Shown here one piece after another: positions 9,394-18,671 of a stretch of 38,385 nucleotides of DNA (within the stretch, counting starts at the first letter, position 1; each line of letters opens with the position of its first letter). The position numbers were made by a program, and so were the translations under genes. The notes under the pieces were generated by a model. It saw only the letters and a list, made by a program, of their open reading frames with translations, made no database searches and was not told the origin of the DNA. Source of the stretch: Ferrovaceae bacterium (GTDB lineage Bacteria > Pseudomonadota > Gammaproteobacteria > Burkholderiales > Ferrovaceae); NCBI GenBank assembly GCA_027311025.1, contig DAICZS010000014.1:1-38385 (forward strand), read 5' to 3'.

Positions 9394-11592
9394 ATGTACA
9401 TCAAACAGAGCAATCACTCCGCCCCAGCCCTGTCACGGCGGGATTTTCTCAAGACCAGTTCGGCTATTGGAGGCGGCTTGGTCATTGGCTTTTTCATCCC
9501 GGGGACAACCCGCTTCGCCAATGCGGAGCAGGCACCGGTTGCCCCCTCTGCGCCCAATGCCTTCCTGCACATCACTCCCGACAACAAGGTGACGGTGCAA
9601 ATCAACCGGCTTGAATTCGGACAGGGCGTGCATACCAGCCTGACGATGATCATTGCTGACGAGCTTGACGCAGACTGGTCACAGATGAACGCCCAGCTCG
9701 CTCCCGCTGGCGATGCCTACAAGGACCCCCTATTCGGGATTCAGATGACCGGGGGCTCCGGCTCCATCAATCATTCCTTTACCCAGTATCGTGAGATCGG
9801 CGCACGGGCCCGAGCCATGCTCATTGCAGCCGCCGCAGACCGCTGGAACGTTGCTCCCGAGCAGTGCCATACTGCCAAGGGTATGGTGTTGGGGCCCAAT
9901 GGGCACAAGGCCACCTATGGGGAACTCGCGGATGCTGCCATGGCCCAGCCTATCCCGCAAAAGATAGCGCTCAAAAATCCCAAAGACTTCCGCATTATTG
10001 GCAAACCCATGCCGCGCCTCGATTCGCGTGACAAGGCCAATGGCAAGCAGCAGTTTGGGATGGACTTTGCCCTCCCCGGCATGAAGATTGCCGTCATTGC
10101 CCATCCCCCCGTATTTGGCGGCAAGGTTGCCAAATATGATGCTGCCAAAACCCTGGACATCAAGGGTGTGGCTGGCGTCTTCCAGATCCCGACGGATCGG
10201 GGCGGCAGCGGTGTGGCGATCATTGCCGATGGGTTTTGGCCCGCCAAGCAAGGCCGGGACGCATTGGTCATCAATTGGGACACCGCCGGCGTCGAAAAAG
10301 TGACAAGCGCTGACCAGCTTGCACAGTACCAGGCGCTCGCCAGGCAGACTGGCACCGTGGCGCGTGACGCGGACATCTCGGCGCTCGCCACCGCTCCAAA
10401 GAAAATCGTTGCCGAGTACAGCTTCCCCTATTTGGCGCATACCCCGATGGAAACCCTGAATTGCGTCATCGATCTGCAGCAGGACCATTGCACCCTATGG
10501 GTGGGCTCTCAATTCCAGACCTTTGACCGTGCGGCAGTGGCAGCAACGGCGGGGCTCAAGCCCGAGCAGGTTACGCTGAATACCCTGATGGCTGGCGGAG
10601 GTTTTGGGCGCCGCGCCGTGCCTACCTCAGATTATCTTGTCGAGGCCGTCCATGTGGCCAAAGCCTACCGGGCCAGCGGCAAATCGGGGGCAGTGAAAGT
10701 CATCTGGAGCCGTGAAGACGACATCCGTGGCGGCTATTACAGGCCTTCCCATGTCCACCGGGCTGAAATCGGGCTGGACGATAAAGGACAAATCCTCGCC
10801 TGGAACCATGTCATCGTGGGTCAATCGATTACCCAAGGGACACCTTTTGAAAGCGTCATGATGAAAAATGGGGTAGATAACACCATGATCGAAGGCATGG
10901 GAGACCCCTATGAGATCCCGCTGAAGTTATCCGCCCACACCGTCAAGGCCAATGTTCCCGTGTTGTGGTGGCGTTCCGTCGGCTCAACGCACACGGCCTT
11001 TGTCATGGAAACCCTGATTGACGAGGCGGCAACACTGGCCGGAGTGGATCCGGTTGTCTATCGCCAGAAATTGATGGGGCCAAAATCCCAGCGCCACCAG
11101 GCAGCACTGAAGATGGCCGTGGAAAAGTCCGGATATGGCACCCGCAAACTACCCAAGGGGCATGCATTTGGCGTGGCTGTGCATGAATCATTCAAATCGG
11201 TAGTGGCTTATGTGGTGGAAGCTTCTCTGGAAAAGGGCGTTCCGAAACTTCACAAAGTGACTGCGGGCGTTCACTGCAATCTGGCCGTGAATCCGTTGAC
11301 CATCGAAGCGCAAGTGCAAGGCGCCATCCTCATGGGGCTTGGCACCACTTTGCCGGGTGCGGCAATCACACTCAAGGATGGCGTCGTCGAGCAGCATAAC
11401 TTTAGCGACTACACCGTTGCCCGGATGCCAGACATGCCCAGGGTCGAAGTTCACATCATTCCTTCGTCAGATCCGCCCACCGGAATGGGCGAACCCGGAT
11501 TGCCTCCCCTGGCGCCAGCTTTTGCCAATGCCATTGCCAAGTTGACCGGGAAGCGATTGCGCAGCCTCCCCTTTAACCTGGAAAGTGCTTAA
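9394..11592 (+). CDS. iorB: Molybdopterin-binding hydroxylase large subunit (IorB-type), Tat-exported
   Basis: A 732-residue xanthine-oxidase-superfamily large subunit. A twin-arginine signal 'SRRDFLK' (residues 14-20) followed by a hydrophobic stretch indicates export of the folded heterodimer, with IorA riding along. The body shows 'NRLEFGQGVHTSLTMIIADEL', 'TGGSGSINHSFTQYREIGARARAMLIAAAA', 'MAGGGFGRRAVPTSDYL', and near the C-terminus 'GMGEPGLPPLAPAFANA', whose glutamate is the catalytic base in this family. AAGGAA supports the start. No cytochrome c gene, the usual electron acceptor of periplasmic members, is next to it, and no accessory XdhC-like maturation gene is seen. The substrate is unknown: aldehydes and nitrogen heterocycles are the family's range. 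Confidence 0.88.
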   Translation: MYIKQSNHSAPALSRRDFLKTSSAIGGGLVIGFFIPGTTRFANAEQAPVAPSAPNAFLHITPDNKVTVQINRLEFGQGVHTSLTMIIADELDADWSQMNAQLAPAGDAYKDPLFGIQMTGGSGSINHSFTQYREIGARARAMLIAAAADRWNVAPEQCHTAKGMVLGPNGHKATYGELADAAMAQPIPQKIALKNPKDFRIIGKPMPRLDSRDKANGKQQFGMDFALPGMKIAVIAHPPVFGGKVAKYDAAKTLDIKGVAGVFQIPTDRGGSGVAIIADGFWPAKQGRDALVINWDTAGVEKVTSADQLAQYQALARQTGTVARDADISALATAPKKIVAEYSFPYLAHTPMETLNCVIDLQQDHCTLWVGSQFQTFDRAAVAATAGLKPEQVTLNTLMAGGGFGRRAVPTSDYLVEAVHVAKAYRASGKSGAVKVIWSREDDIRGGYYRPSHVHRAEIGLDDKGQILAWNHVIVGQSITQGTPFESVMMKNGVDNTMIEGMGDPYEIPLKLSAHTVKANVPVLWWRSVGSTHTAFVMETLIDEAATLAGVDPVVYRQKLMGPKSQRHQAALKMAVEKSGYGTRKLPKGHAFGVAVHESFKSVVAYVVEASLEKGVPKLHKVTAGVHCNLAVNPLTIEAQVQGAILMGLGTTLPGAAITLKDGVVEQHNFSDYTVARMPDMPRVEVHIIPSSDPPTGMGEPGLPPLAPAFANAIAKLTGKRLRSLPFNLESA

Positions 11593-11634
11593 CAGCGTGA
11601 CGGAGGGGCCGGCAGGTCTCTCCGGATTCAATCA

Positions 11635-11661
11635 AGCAACATTGAAAGAAGCAATGTTGCT
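11635..11661. promoter_or_regulatory. Perfect 10-bp inverted repeat upstream of the MFS gene
   Basis: AGCAACATTG (11635-11644) and CAATGTTGCT (11652-11661) are perfect inverted copies separated by 7 nt. The repeat sits 18 nt before the TTG start of the exporter gene and 42 nt after the iorB stop. No T-run follows, so a terminator is less likely than an operator or a 5'-leader hairpin. No regulator gene is adjacent. Confidence 0.45.
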
Positions 11662-11679
11662 CTCCTTAGAGCAGGCCGT

Positions 11680-12924
11680 TTGAATAACCCAACTGTCCGA
11701 ATCAAAGCACGAATCGGAAACACCTTTCGCTCCCTGCGCCAGTATAACTTCCGCATCTGGGTAGCAGGTTCCCTGATCTCCAACATTGGCACCTGGATGC
11801 AGCGCATAGCACAGGACTGGTTGGTCCTGGCTGAGCTCACCCACCACAGCGGAACATCGGTGGGCGTGGTGATGGCGCTGCAGTTTGGCCCTCCCATTCT
11901 ACTAATGCCTTTGGCAGGGCTGGTAGTGGACCGGGTGGATCGACGCAGGCTTCTGATCGTGACCCAGGCAGCGATGGCCCTTAGCGCGCTGGGATTAGGC
12001 CTGCTGGTCATTTCCGGGCATGTGTCCCTGTGGCAGGTGTATGGTTTTGCCACATGGGTGGGGTGCATCAGCGCGTTCGATTCGCCTGCCCGGCAAACCT
12101 TCGTGTCCGAACTGGTCGGCGATAGTGATCTCCCTAATGCCGTGGCGCTCAATTCGTCCAGCTTCAATGGGGCACAGTTGATTGGCCCTGCCGTGGCCGG
12201 GGTCCTGATCACCGCAGTCGGCGCTGGTTGGGTATTCATCATCAACGGGCTGTCTTTCATTGCTGTCATTGCATCCCTGATCAGAATGCGGGTTGACCAA
12301 TTCCATCATGCTCCGGAGGCTACAGCCGCAAAGGGCGGCGTGTTGTCCGGGCTGCACTATATCCAGAAACGGCCTGATCTCATCATTGCTTTGGTCATGC
12401 TATTCCTAGTGGGAACCTATGGGCTCAATTTCTCGATCTTCGTATCTACTATGGCGGTGACAACCTTTCATGGCGGCGCACATGTTTACGGCATGTTGTC
12501 CTCCATGATGGCGATTGGCTCGGTGCTCGGCGCACTGCATTCGGCGGGCCGGAGCCCACCCCGGCTATCGGTGTTGACCCTCAGCGCTTTTGGTTTCGGG
12601 GCTGTCGGGACGATAGCCGCCGTCATGCCCAATGTGCTTTCTTTCGGTATCCTGCTGGTGGCACTGGGTGCCATGGCTCAGCTTTTCACCACCTCCACGA
12701 ACAGTCTGGTGCAACTGTCAACGACCCCGTCGATGCGCGGGCGAGTGATGGCGATATACATCGGCATTTTTCTGGGATGCACTCCCTTTGGAGCGCCACT
12801 CATGGGATGGATCGCCGATGCGTTCGGTCCACGCTGGTCCCTCGCGATGGGGGCCGCATCGGGATTCATTGCGGCATTGGTGGGCGCTGTTTACTGTGCG
12901 AGGAAAAGCCTCCGGCCTGATTGA
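11680..12924 (+). CDS. MFS transporter, EntS/MFS_3-like exporter
   Basis: An inner-membrane major facilitator of 414 residues with about 12 hydrophobic segments. Family landmarks are the N-terminal 'NFRIWVAGSLISNIGTWMQRIAQDWLVL', the loop 'LAGLVVDRVDRRRLLIVTQ', the substrate-pathway text 'FDSPARQTFVSELVGDSDLPNAVALNSSSFNGAQLIGPAVAGVLI', and the later 'TTPSMRGRVMAIYIGIFLGCTPFGAPLMGWIADAFGPR'. This is the pattern of MFS_3 exporters related to EntS. The start is a TTG; no in-frame ATG lies nearby, and GCAGG is only a modest ribosome-binding site, so the start is uncertain. It follows iorB by about 90 bp on the same strand. The substrate is not predictable. Confidence 0.83.
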   Translation: MNNPTVRIKARIGNTFRSLRQYNFRIWVAGSLISNIGTWMQRIAQDWLVLAELTHHSGTSVGVVMALQFGPPILLMPLAGLVVDRVDRRRLLIVTQAAMALSALGLGLLVISGHVSLWQVYGFATWVGCISAFDSPARQTFVSELVGDSDLPNAVALNSSSFNGAQLIGPAVAGVLITAVGAGWVFIINGLSFIAVIASLIRMRVDQFHHAPEATAAKGGVLSGLHYIQKRPDLIIALVMLFLVGTYGLNFSIFVSTMAVTTFHGGAHVYGMLSSMMAIGSVLGALHSAGRSPPRLSVLTLSAFGFGAVGTIAAVMPNVLSFGILLVALGAMAQLFTTSTNSLVQLSTTPSMRGRVMAIYIGIFLGCTPFGAPLMGWIADAFGPRWSLAMGAASGFIAALVGAVYCARKSLRPD

Positions 12925-12960
12925 TGCCAATGAAGTGCGCAAGCTTCATGCTCACCCGGG

Positions 12961-12989
12961 TTGAGCGGAGGCGCCACATCATTTATAAT
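12961..12989 (+). promoter_or_regulatory. Promoter of tRNA-Met
   Basis: TTGAGC (12961-12966) and a perfect TATAAT (12984-12989) are separated by 17 nt. The predicted transcription start falls a few bases before the mature tRNA 5' end at 12999. The -10 box is the best consensus match I noticed in the window. Confidence 0.8.
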
Positions 12990-12998
12990 AGTCGGCTT

Positions 12999-13075
<77 letters not shown>

Positions 13076-13109
13076 TTTTCCAGCTTGGGGCAGATCATGC
13101 CTCTGCCGA

Positions 13110-13481
13110 TCAACTGGCGAGAAGATAGACAAACGCCAGGAGCTGTCCCACGTTGATCAACACGCTCAAGGCATGCAACCGTCGAAAGCGGGTTGCGTGG
13201 TGGCCGTCTTTGGCCCGGTTGATTTGATGAGTGAGGTAGAAACGCAAAAAAGCAAAGAGCAGCGCGCTGATGAGCAGGATGACCAGCGCCTGCGAATCCC
13301 GGCTTGCCAACGCAGCAATCAGACACAGGATTCCCAGGCTGGCATAGTATTTCGGGAAAAAATGCCTGACATATTTGCCAGACCACTCCACCGGCAACAC
13401 TTTAAACACAGTAGGCGCCACGACGACGGTGAAAAACAACATAATGCCGATCATGCCGGCAAGAATGTCCTGTGTGATCAT
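13110..13481 (-). CDS. DUF4149 / TMEM205-like membrane protein
   Basis: A 123-residue integral membrane protein with about four hydrophobic segments. The N-terminal signature 'FFTVVVAPTVFKVLPVEWSGKYVRHFFPKYYASLGI' is that of DUF4149 proteins. AAGGAA just upstream of the ATG supports the start. It begins 25 nt after the stop of the DUF2236 gene and is probably co-transcribed with it. The function of the family is unknown. It lies in a lower-GC block between tRNA-Met and a tRNA-end remnant. Confidence 0.78.
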   Translation of the reverse strand: MITQDILAGMIGIMLFFTVVVAPTVFKVLPVEWSGKYVRHFFPKYYASLGILCLIAALASRDSQALVILLISALLFAFLRFYLTHQINRAKDGHHATRFRRLHALSVLINVGQLLAFVYLLAS

Positions 13482-13506
13482 CTCGATTCCTTAATTAGCA
13501 TTCAAC

Positions 13507-14385
13507 TTAGCCATAAGCCCGTCGGTAGGAATGGGCGGCTATCCCGTCCTTGAGCGCCTCCCTCACGGGAATGGCCACCAAATCAATACACGCCGCCACT
13601 GCCAAACGCTCCCATCGCGTGGGAATCGGTTTTTTCAATATGCTGAAAGCCCACTCAGGCAAATTGATGAGGCCCGCCTTGGTGATCAGTTTCACGAAAG
13701 GCTTCGACTGCAGATTGCTGGGAAAACCATCCAACAACTGCACGATGCTTTGCGCCCGCTCGCCATAATGAAGCTCGGGCAGATAGGTCTTTACGGCGGC
13801 CAGGGTTCCCGCCAGCGTATCGGGCAGGTGGGAAGCCCCCATCATTTCGCCCAAGACTTTCATTTCACGAAAATACTGGTCTTGCTGAGCCAGACTGAGC
13901 TTGGGCCGGCGATGGCTCTGATAGGCATTCAGAAAGCTCAGGGTCTCGGTCAAATGGACCCAGGCCAACAGGTGCGGATCCGTTGCACGGTATGGTCGGC
14001 CAAACTCGTCCACGCCCTGGATCTTTTCATGAATGGCATTGACCTTGGCAATTACCTGATGGGCCATGGCAGTGGGGCCATAAGTGGTTGCCGCAATGAA
14101 AAATGCGGTTCTGCCAAGGCGACCCTTCAAATCTTCCCGGAAGCTGGAGTGATCCCAGACCCCTGCCAGGGCCTGCGGATGCAATGCCTGAAGGGCCAGC
14201 GAACTGATTCCCCCGATCATCATGGAAATGAAATCCGCATGCACCTGCCAGGCCATGGATTCTGGCCCGAGCAATCCACGATCGCCCTTGGGCGTGAGAA
14301 ATGCAACCGGCGGACCGCTCTTGCTGCCCACCATGTCACGGACATTTTTGCGAATCAGGTTTTCAAACATTGCAGCAAAGCTCAC
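13507..14385 (-). CDS. DUF2236 / MpaB-type oxygenase-like protein
   Basis: A 292-residue protein of the DUF2236 family, which includes MpaB and is related to latex-clearing oxygenases that bind haem. Visible family marks are 'MMIGGISSLALQALHPQALAGVWDHSSF', 'GRLGRTAFFIAATTYG' and 'DPHLLAWVHLTETLSFLNAY'; the histidines in ALHPQ and in the later helices are the likely cofactor ligands. The start is GTG with GAGGG ahead; an ATG five codons in (MFENLI) is an alternative. There is no signal peptide. Partner and substrate are unknown. The DUF4149 gene follows in the same direction. Confidence 0.78.
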   Translation of the reverse strand: MSFAAMFENLIRKNVRDMVGSKSGPPVAFLTPKGDRGLLGPESMAWQVHADFISMMIGGISSLALQALHPQALAGVWDHSSFREDLKGRLGRTAFFIAATTYGPTAMAHQVIAKVNAIHEKIQGVDEFGRPYRATDPHLLAWVHLTETLSFLNAYQSHRRPKLSLAQQDQYFREMKVLGEMMGASHLPDTLAGTLAAVKTYLPELHYGERAQSIVQLLDGFPSNLQSKPFVKLITKAGLINLPEWAFSILKKPIPTRWERLAVAACIDLVAIPVREALKDGIAAHSYRRAYG

Positions 14386-14628
14386 AACCTACCCTCAACG
14401 ATCAATGGGTAAGGAATTTTTTTATAATTAGTCTAGACCCTGCATATTATCATAACTGGCAGGCACCCCCGCCCCCCGCTGGACAGTGCCGCTTCCCTGC
14501 CACATGATGCGAAACAAGCAGCCGATCAGACGCGGCAACGCAGGGTACGATTGACGGTATTTGCGGACATTTCTGACATACTGAAGTGATCTACAGCACC
14601 CGCTTAATTGAATCAGGAAAATGAGTTC
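14386..14628. other. Intergenic region between divergent genes, AT-rich to GC-rich
   Basis: This 243-bp stretch separates the divergent DUF2236 gene and the lipoprotein pseudogene. It holds a TATAAT on the plus strand at 14423-14428 without a convincing -35 partner, an 8-bp palindrome GTCTAGAC at 14431-14438, and a C-rich patch near 14465. I see no open frame or RNA gene in it. Confidence 0.4.
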
Positions 14629-15062
14629 ATGCTGATTTCCAGACTCACGCTGCTTGCATCAGCGCTCATGTTATCTGCTTGCGAGCTTAGCCAAAGTGGA
14701 AACTTTTCGTTCGCATGCAAGGGAAATTACCAAAAAACAGAATATGCAAATCTTGGTGAAACAAGAGGGTGAAGCAATTAAGTGCCCCCATCACCAAGGA
14801 TTACACTGAAGTCATAAGATTTAAAAGCAAAAAATACGATACTGGATACGATTGCGACTGGAACTCTGAAAGGGTCATTTGCCAACGAGAAAAAATTGTT
14901 GGGAATTTAAAGGCAGAAAGTTATTTGAGGATTGTCAGCAAATCTGGCGACATGTTGAAACAAGAAGAAACCCTTGAAAGCCATTATTTTAACGATCCGT
15001 CAGCACCTGATAAATTCACCCTGGAAACGGTTGATGGTAATTGCGAGCGGGTTAAGGATTAG
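14629..15062 (+). pseudogene. Frameshifted lipoprotein gene
   Basis: An ATG at 14629, preceded by AGGAAA, opens a frame with a clear lipoprotein signal (lipobox LSAC, Cys18) that ends after 47 codons at TGA 14770-14772. A second frame, shifted by -1 and beginning around the GTG at 14769, continues for 97 residues to 15062, with 'YDTGYDCDWNSERVICQREK' in the middle. Joined, the two give a plausible secreted lipoprotein of about 145 residues with paired cysteines. A single base change in the short GAGGGTG tract would restore it. I do not recognise the family. It could instead be a sequencing error or a slippage site. The low GC content is unlike the flanking core genes. Its stop codon directly abuts the tRNA-like remnant. 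Confidence 0.6.
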
Positions 15063-15096
15063 CAGATTCCGGGTTCGAACCCCTGCTTCCCAGCAA
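15062..15096 (+). repeat. Degenerate tRNA 3'-end copy (possible attachment-site remnant)
   Basis: Starting GCAG at 15062 and including GGGTTCGAACCCCTG, this stretch aligns without gaps to the 3' third of tRNA-Met (13041-13075); by eye about 25 of 35 bases agree, with the T-loop GTTCGAA intact. It has no matching 5' half, so it is not a tRNA gene. A 9-mer CCATTTTCC follows both copies (13073-13081 and 15121-15129). Integration at tRNA 3' ends leaves this kind of duplication, but the copy could also come from another tRNA. Confidence 0.45.
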
Positions 15097-15161
15097 AAGA
15101 GCCCACTGCTTACGGGCGTGCCATTTTCCTCGTTCACCGGTATCATGCGATGATTGCAAAT

Positions 15162-15194
15162 AGGGGACAGACCCCAAAATGGGGTCTGTCCCCT
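15162..15194. repeat. REP-like hairpin, core GGGGACAGACCCC (dsbB leader)
   Basis: Perfect inverted repeat with 15-bp arms and a three-base AAA loop, 17 bp before the dsbB start codon. It belongs to the same repeat family as the copies at 25042-25169 and 34399-34429. In RNA it would form a very stable stem close to the ribosome-binding region of dsbB. Confidence 0.75.
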
Positions 15195-15211
15195 GTGGTA
15201 TCCTCGCCACC

Positions 15212-15712
15212 ATGAACTTATTTCCGCGCCGTCGCCCCCTCTACATCCTGGGATTTCTCATCGCCACTGGCCTTATGGGCTTTGCGCTCTACCTGCAGCA
15301 TGCCCTGGGCGAAGACCCCTGCCCCCTGTGCATTTTCCAGCGCATTTTCATGAGCGCCCTAGGCGTGATCTTCCTGCTGGCGGCCCTGCACAACCCGCGT
15401 GACCTGGGCGCCCGCATTTATGCCGTGCTGCTGGCGCTCACCGCAGGCACGGGGGCTGCCATTGCCGCCCGCCAGGTGTGGCTGCAACACCTGCCACCCG
15501 ATGAGGTGCCCGCCTGCGGTCCCGGACTGTCCTACATCCTGCAGGCCCATCCCTTCCTGAAAGCGCTGGAAGTGGTGCTGAAGGGCTCGGGCGAATGCGC
15601 CACCGTGGGCTGGACCTTTTTGACGATCTCCATTCCCCAATGGACCCTGATGTGGTTCATCGCCCTGGGGCTGATCGGGGTCGTCCAGATTTATAACCGC
15701 CGTTCATCATGA
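15212..15712 (+). CDS. dsbB: Disulfide bond formation protein B
   Basis: DsbB reoxidises DsbA in the inner membrane and passes electrons to quinone. The 166-residue protein has four membrane segments. The first periplasmic loop contains the redox pair Cys37-Pro-Leu-Cys40 (EDPCPLC), and the second loop holds Cys102 (PACGPGL) and Cys129 (GSGEC), the pair that exchanges with DsbA. An upstream in-frame ATG at 15179 would add 11 residues encoded by the repeat, so I start at 15212, although no good ribosome-binding site is visible. The stop overlaps the glyQ start (ATGA), implying coupling with glycyl-tRNA synthetase. Confidence 0.92.
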   Translation: MNLFPRRRPLYILGFLIATGLMGFALYLQHALGEDPCPLCIFQRIFMSALGVIFLLAALHNPRDLGARIYAVLLALTAGTGAAIAARQVWLQHLPPDEVPACGPGLSYILQAHPFLKALEVVLKGSGECATVGWTFLTISIPQWTLMWFIALGLIGVVQIYNRRSS

Positions 15713-16599
15713 TCACCTTTCAGGAAATCATCCTGCGCCTGCAACGTTACTGGAGCGACCAGGGCTGCGCGCTGTTGCAACCCTTCGACATGGAGGTGGG
15801 GGCAGGTACCTCGCACACCGCCACCTTTCTGCGCGCCCTGGGGCCCGAGCCTTGGCGCGCGGCCTATGTACAGCCGTCGCGCCGCCCCAAGGACGGGCGC
15901 TACGGCGACAACCCCAACCGCCTGCAGCATTACTACCAGTTCCAGGTGGTGCTGAAGCCCTCGCCCGACGCCATTCAAGAACTCTACCTGGGCTCGCTGG
16001 CGGCGCTGGGCATCGACCCCACCCAGAACGACATCCGCTTCGTGGAAGACGATTGGGAAAACCCCACCCTGGGCGCCTGGGGGCTGGGCTGGGAAGTGTG
16101 GCTCAACGGCATGGAAGTGACCCAGTTCACCTACTTCCAGGAAGTGGGCGGCCTCGTGTGCAAGCCCGTGCTGGGCGAGATCACCTACGGCATCGAGCGT
16201 CTGGCCATGTTCCTGCAGGGCTGCGACAACATTTTCGACCTGGTGTGGACACCGGGCATCAGCTATGGCGACGTGTACCACCAGAACGAGGTGGAACAGT
16301 CGCGCTACAACTTCGAACACAGCAACACCGAATGGCTGTTCCGCCAGTTTGCGGGATTCGAGTCCGAGGCGGCACGCCTCATCGACACGGGCCTTGCCCT
16401 GCCAGGATACGAGATGGTGCTGAAGTGCTCGCACACCTTCAACCTGCTCGACGCGCGTGGCGCCATTTCGGTGACCGAACGCGCCGCCTACATCGGGCGC
16501 ATCCGCACGCTGGCCCGCAAGGTGGCGCAGGCCTATTTTGAATCACGCGAGGCGCTGGGCTTTCCCATGCTGGCGCGCGGTGAAGGAGCCGGCGCATGA
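15709..16599 (+). CDS. glyQ: Glycyl-tRNA synthetase alpha subunit
   Basis: The 296-residue catalytic subunit of the alpha2beta2 glycyl-tRNA synthetase charges tRNA-Gly in the cytoplasm. Its whole length matches the strongly conserved family: '[47 protein letters not shown]' at the N-terminus, '[30 protein letters not shown]', and '[13 protein letters not shown]'. The start codon overlaps the dsbB stop by four bases, and the stop overlaps the glyS start in the same way. Confidence 0.97.
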   Translation: MITFQEIILRLQRYWSDQGCALLQPFDMEVGAGTSHTATFLRALGPEPWRAAYVQPSRRPKDGRYGDNPNRLQHYYQFQVVLKPSPDAIQELYLGSLAALGIDPTQNDIRFVEDDWENPTLGAWGLGWEVWLNGMEVTQFTYFQEVGGLVCKPVLGEITYGIERLAMFLQGCDNIFDLVWTPGISYGDVYHQNEVEQSRYNFEHSNTEWLFRQFAGFESEAARLIDTGLALPGYEMVLKCSHTFNLLDARGAISVTERAAYIGRIRTLARKVAQAYFESREALGFPMLARGEGAGA

Positions 16600-18668
16600 G
16601 GGAAACCCTGCTCGTCGAGCTCCTCACTGAAGAGCTACCCCCCAAATTGCTGGAACGCATTGGCGCCGCCTTTCGCAGCGGCATTGGCGATGCGCTGATC
16701 AGTCAGGACTTTGCCCCCGCCGACACCCTGGTGGAGGGATATGCCTCGCCCCGACGCCTCGCCCTCACCGTGGCCGACGTGGTGGATCGTCAGCCCGATC
16801 GCACCGTGACGCGCACGGGGCCCGCCCGCGCCGCAGGGTTTACTGCGGCCGGCGCGCCCACGCCAGCCCTGGCCGGCTTTGCCCGTTCCTGCGGCGTTGC
16901 CGTGGAACAACTGGAAACCGCGAAGGACCCCAAGGGCCAGGAGATTTTCGTATTCCACTCGGTGCAGCCCGGCAAGACGCTCGCAGAGGCGCTGCCCGGC
17001 ATCCTGGCCGAGGTGCTGCCGCGCCTGCCCGTGGCCAAAGTCATGCGTTGGGGCTCGGGAGAGGCGCAATTCGTGCGTCCGGTGCACGGCCTCGTGGTGC
17101 TGCACGGCAGCGTAGTGTTACCCGTGACCGCCATGGGCCTTCTCGCTGGCAACACCACGCGCGGCCACCGCTTTTTGAGCAGCGGCCCCCTCACCATTGC
17201 CCATGCCGATCACTACGCCGCCACTCTCGAGGACAAAGGCCGGGTACTGGCCTCCTTTGCCGTGCGCCGCAGCCGCATCGATGCCGCGTTACGCAGCGCT
17301 GCGGGCGAGGCCCGCGTACTGGCGGGTCCGGCCCTGCTGGATGAAGTGACGGCCCTCGTGGAATGGCCCGCCGTCTATGCCGGCACCTTCGATGCCGGGT
17401 TTCTGGCGGTGCCCCAGGAATGCCTGATCCTCTCCATGCAGCAGCACCAGAAATATTTTCCGCTGGGCGATCGTGACGGCAAGCTACTGCCGCGCTTTCT
17501 CGTGGTGAGCAACCTCGAAACCGCCACACCGCAATCCATCATCCACGGCAATGAGCGCGTGCTCCGCGCGCGCCTCTCCGACGCCCGCTTCTTTTTTGAG
17601 CAGGACCGCAAGACGCCGCTAGCCGACCGCATTGCGCGCCTCGAGGACGTGGTCTACCACAACCAGCTGGGCAGCATGCGCGCGCGCGTGCATCGCCTGG
17701 AAGCGCTGGCCGGCACCATCGCTTCGCTGCTGGATGTGGATGTGAGCGCCGCCCGACGTGCCGCTACCCTGATGAAGGCGGACCTCGTCACCGACATGGT
17801 GGGCGAATTCCCCGAACTGCAAGGCTTGATGGGCCGCTACTACGCGCTGCACGACGGCGAATCAGCCGCGGTGGCCGAAGCCATCGAAGCCCATTACCAC
17901 CCGCGCTTTGCCCAGGACAGCCTGCCGCAAACGCCCCTGGGCGCCTGTGTGGCGCTGGCCGACAAGCTCGATACGCTCGCCGGCATCTATGGCATTGGCC
18001 TCGTCCCCACCGGCGACCGCGATCCCTTTGCCCTGCGCCGCGCGGCCCTGGGCGTCATCCGCATCCTGATCGAATCGCAGCTGCCGCTGGCGTTGCCGCA
18101 ACTGCTGCAGCATGCGGTCGACGGTTTTGCCGCCAACACGCTGGCCGCCAGTACCGTGGCGGATCTCAACGGCTTCATCCTGGAGCGCCTGCGCGGCGTG
18201 CTGCGCGAGCGCGACTACAGCGCCGAGGAAATCGAGTCGGTGGTCAGCCAGTCGCCGGAGCGCCTGGACCGCGTGCTGCTGCGCCTGGATGCCGTGCGCG
18301 CCTTTCGCGCCCTGCCCGAGGCCCAAAGCCTTGCCGCTGCCGACAAGCGCATCCGCAACATCCTCAAGAAATCCGCACCGACAGAAGGGTCGGCGCTGGA
18401 CGGCGGGCTGCTTCCCGAACCTGCCGAAAAGGCGCTCTACGCTGCACTGCTGGCCTGCGAGCCCGTCGTGGACGACCATCTCGTGCGCCTGGACTACGCC
18501 GCCGCCCTGCGCCACCTGGCACAGCTGCGCGAGCCCGTGGACACCTTCTTCACCGAGGTGATGGTGAACGCCGAAGATCCGGCGCTGCGCGCCAACCGCC
18601 TGGCGCTATTGCAGCGCCTGGGACACCTCATGAACCAGGTGGCCGACCTGTCGCGGCTGGGAGGCTGA
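16596..18668 (+). CDS. glyS: Glycyl-tRNA synthetase beta subunit
   Basis: The 690-residue beta subunit recognises the tRNA and is required for glyQ activity. It starts '[22 protein letters not shown]' and contains '[13 protein letters not shown]', '[24 protein letters not shown]', '[19 protein letters not shown]' and the C-terminal anticodon-binding region '[25 protein letters not shown]'. Length is normal. It overlaps glyQ by 4 nt (ATGA), and gmhB follows after 3 nt, so the run dsbB-glyQ-glyS-gmhB-plsC/ygjP is one tight transcription unit. Confidence 0.97.
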   Translation: MRETLLVELLTEELPPKLLERIGAAFRSGIGDALISQDFAPADTLVEGYASPRRLALTVADVVDRQPDRTVTRTGPARAAGFTAAGAPTPALAGFARSCGVAVEQLETAKDPKGQEIFVFHSVQPGKTLAEALPGILAEVLPRLPVAKVMRWGSGEAQFVRPVHGLVVLHGSVVLPVTAMGLLAGNTTRGHRFLSSGPLTIAHADHYAATLEDKGRVLASFAVRRSRIDAALRSAAGEARVLAGPALLDEVTALVEWPAVYAGTFDAGFLAVPQECLILSMQQHQKYFPLGDRDGKLLPRFLVVSNLETATPQSIIHGNERVLRARLSDARFFFEQDRKTPLADRIARLEDVVYHNQLGSMRARVHRLEALAGTIASLLDVDVSAARRAATLMKADLVTDMVGEFPELQGLMGRYYALHDGESAAVAEAIEAHYHPRFAQDSLPQTPLGACVALADKLDTLAGIYGIGLVPTGDRDPFALRRAALGVIRILIESQLPLALPQLLQHAVDGFAANTLAASTVADLNGFILERLRGVLRERDYSAEEIESVVSQSPERLDRVLLRLDAVRAFRALPEAQSLAAADKRIRNILKKSAPTEGSALDGGLLPEPAEKALYAALLACEPVVDDHLVRLDYAAALRHLAQLREPVDTFFTEVMVNAEDPALRANRLALLQRLGHLMNQVADLSRLGG

Positions 18669-18671
18669 GCC

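Noticed and set aside
13076-15061. Intact integrative element
   Set aside because: No integrase, transposase or phage gene is present; only a possible eroded end remains.
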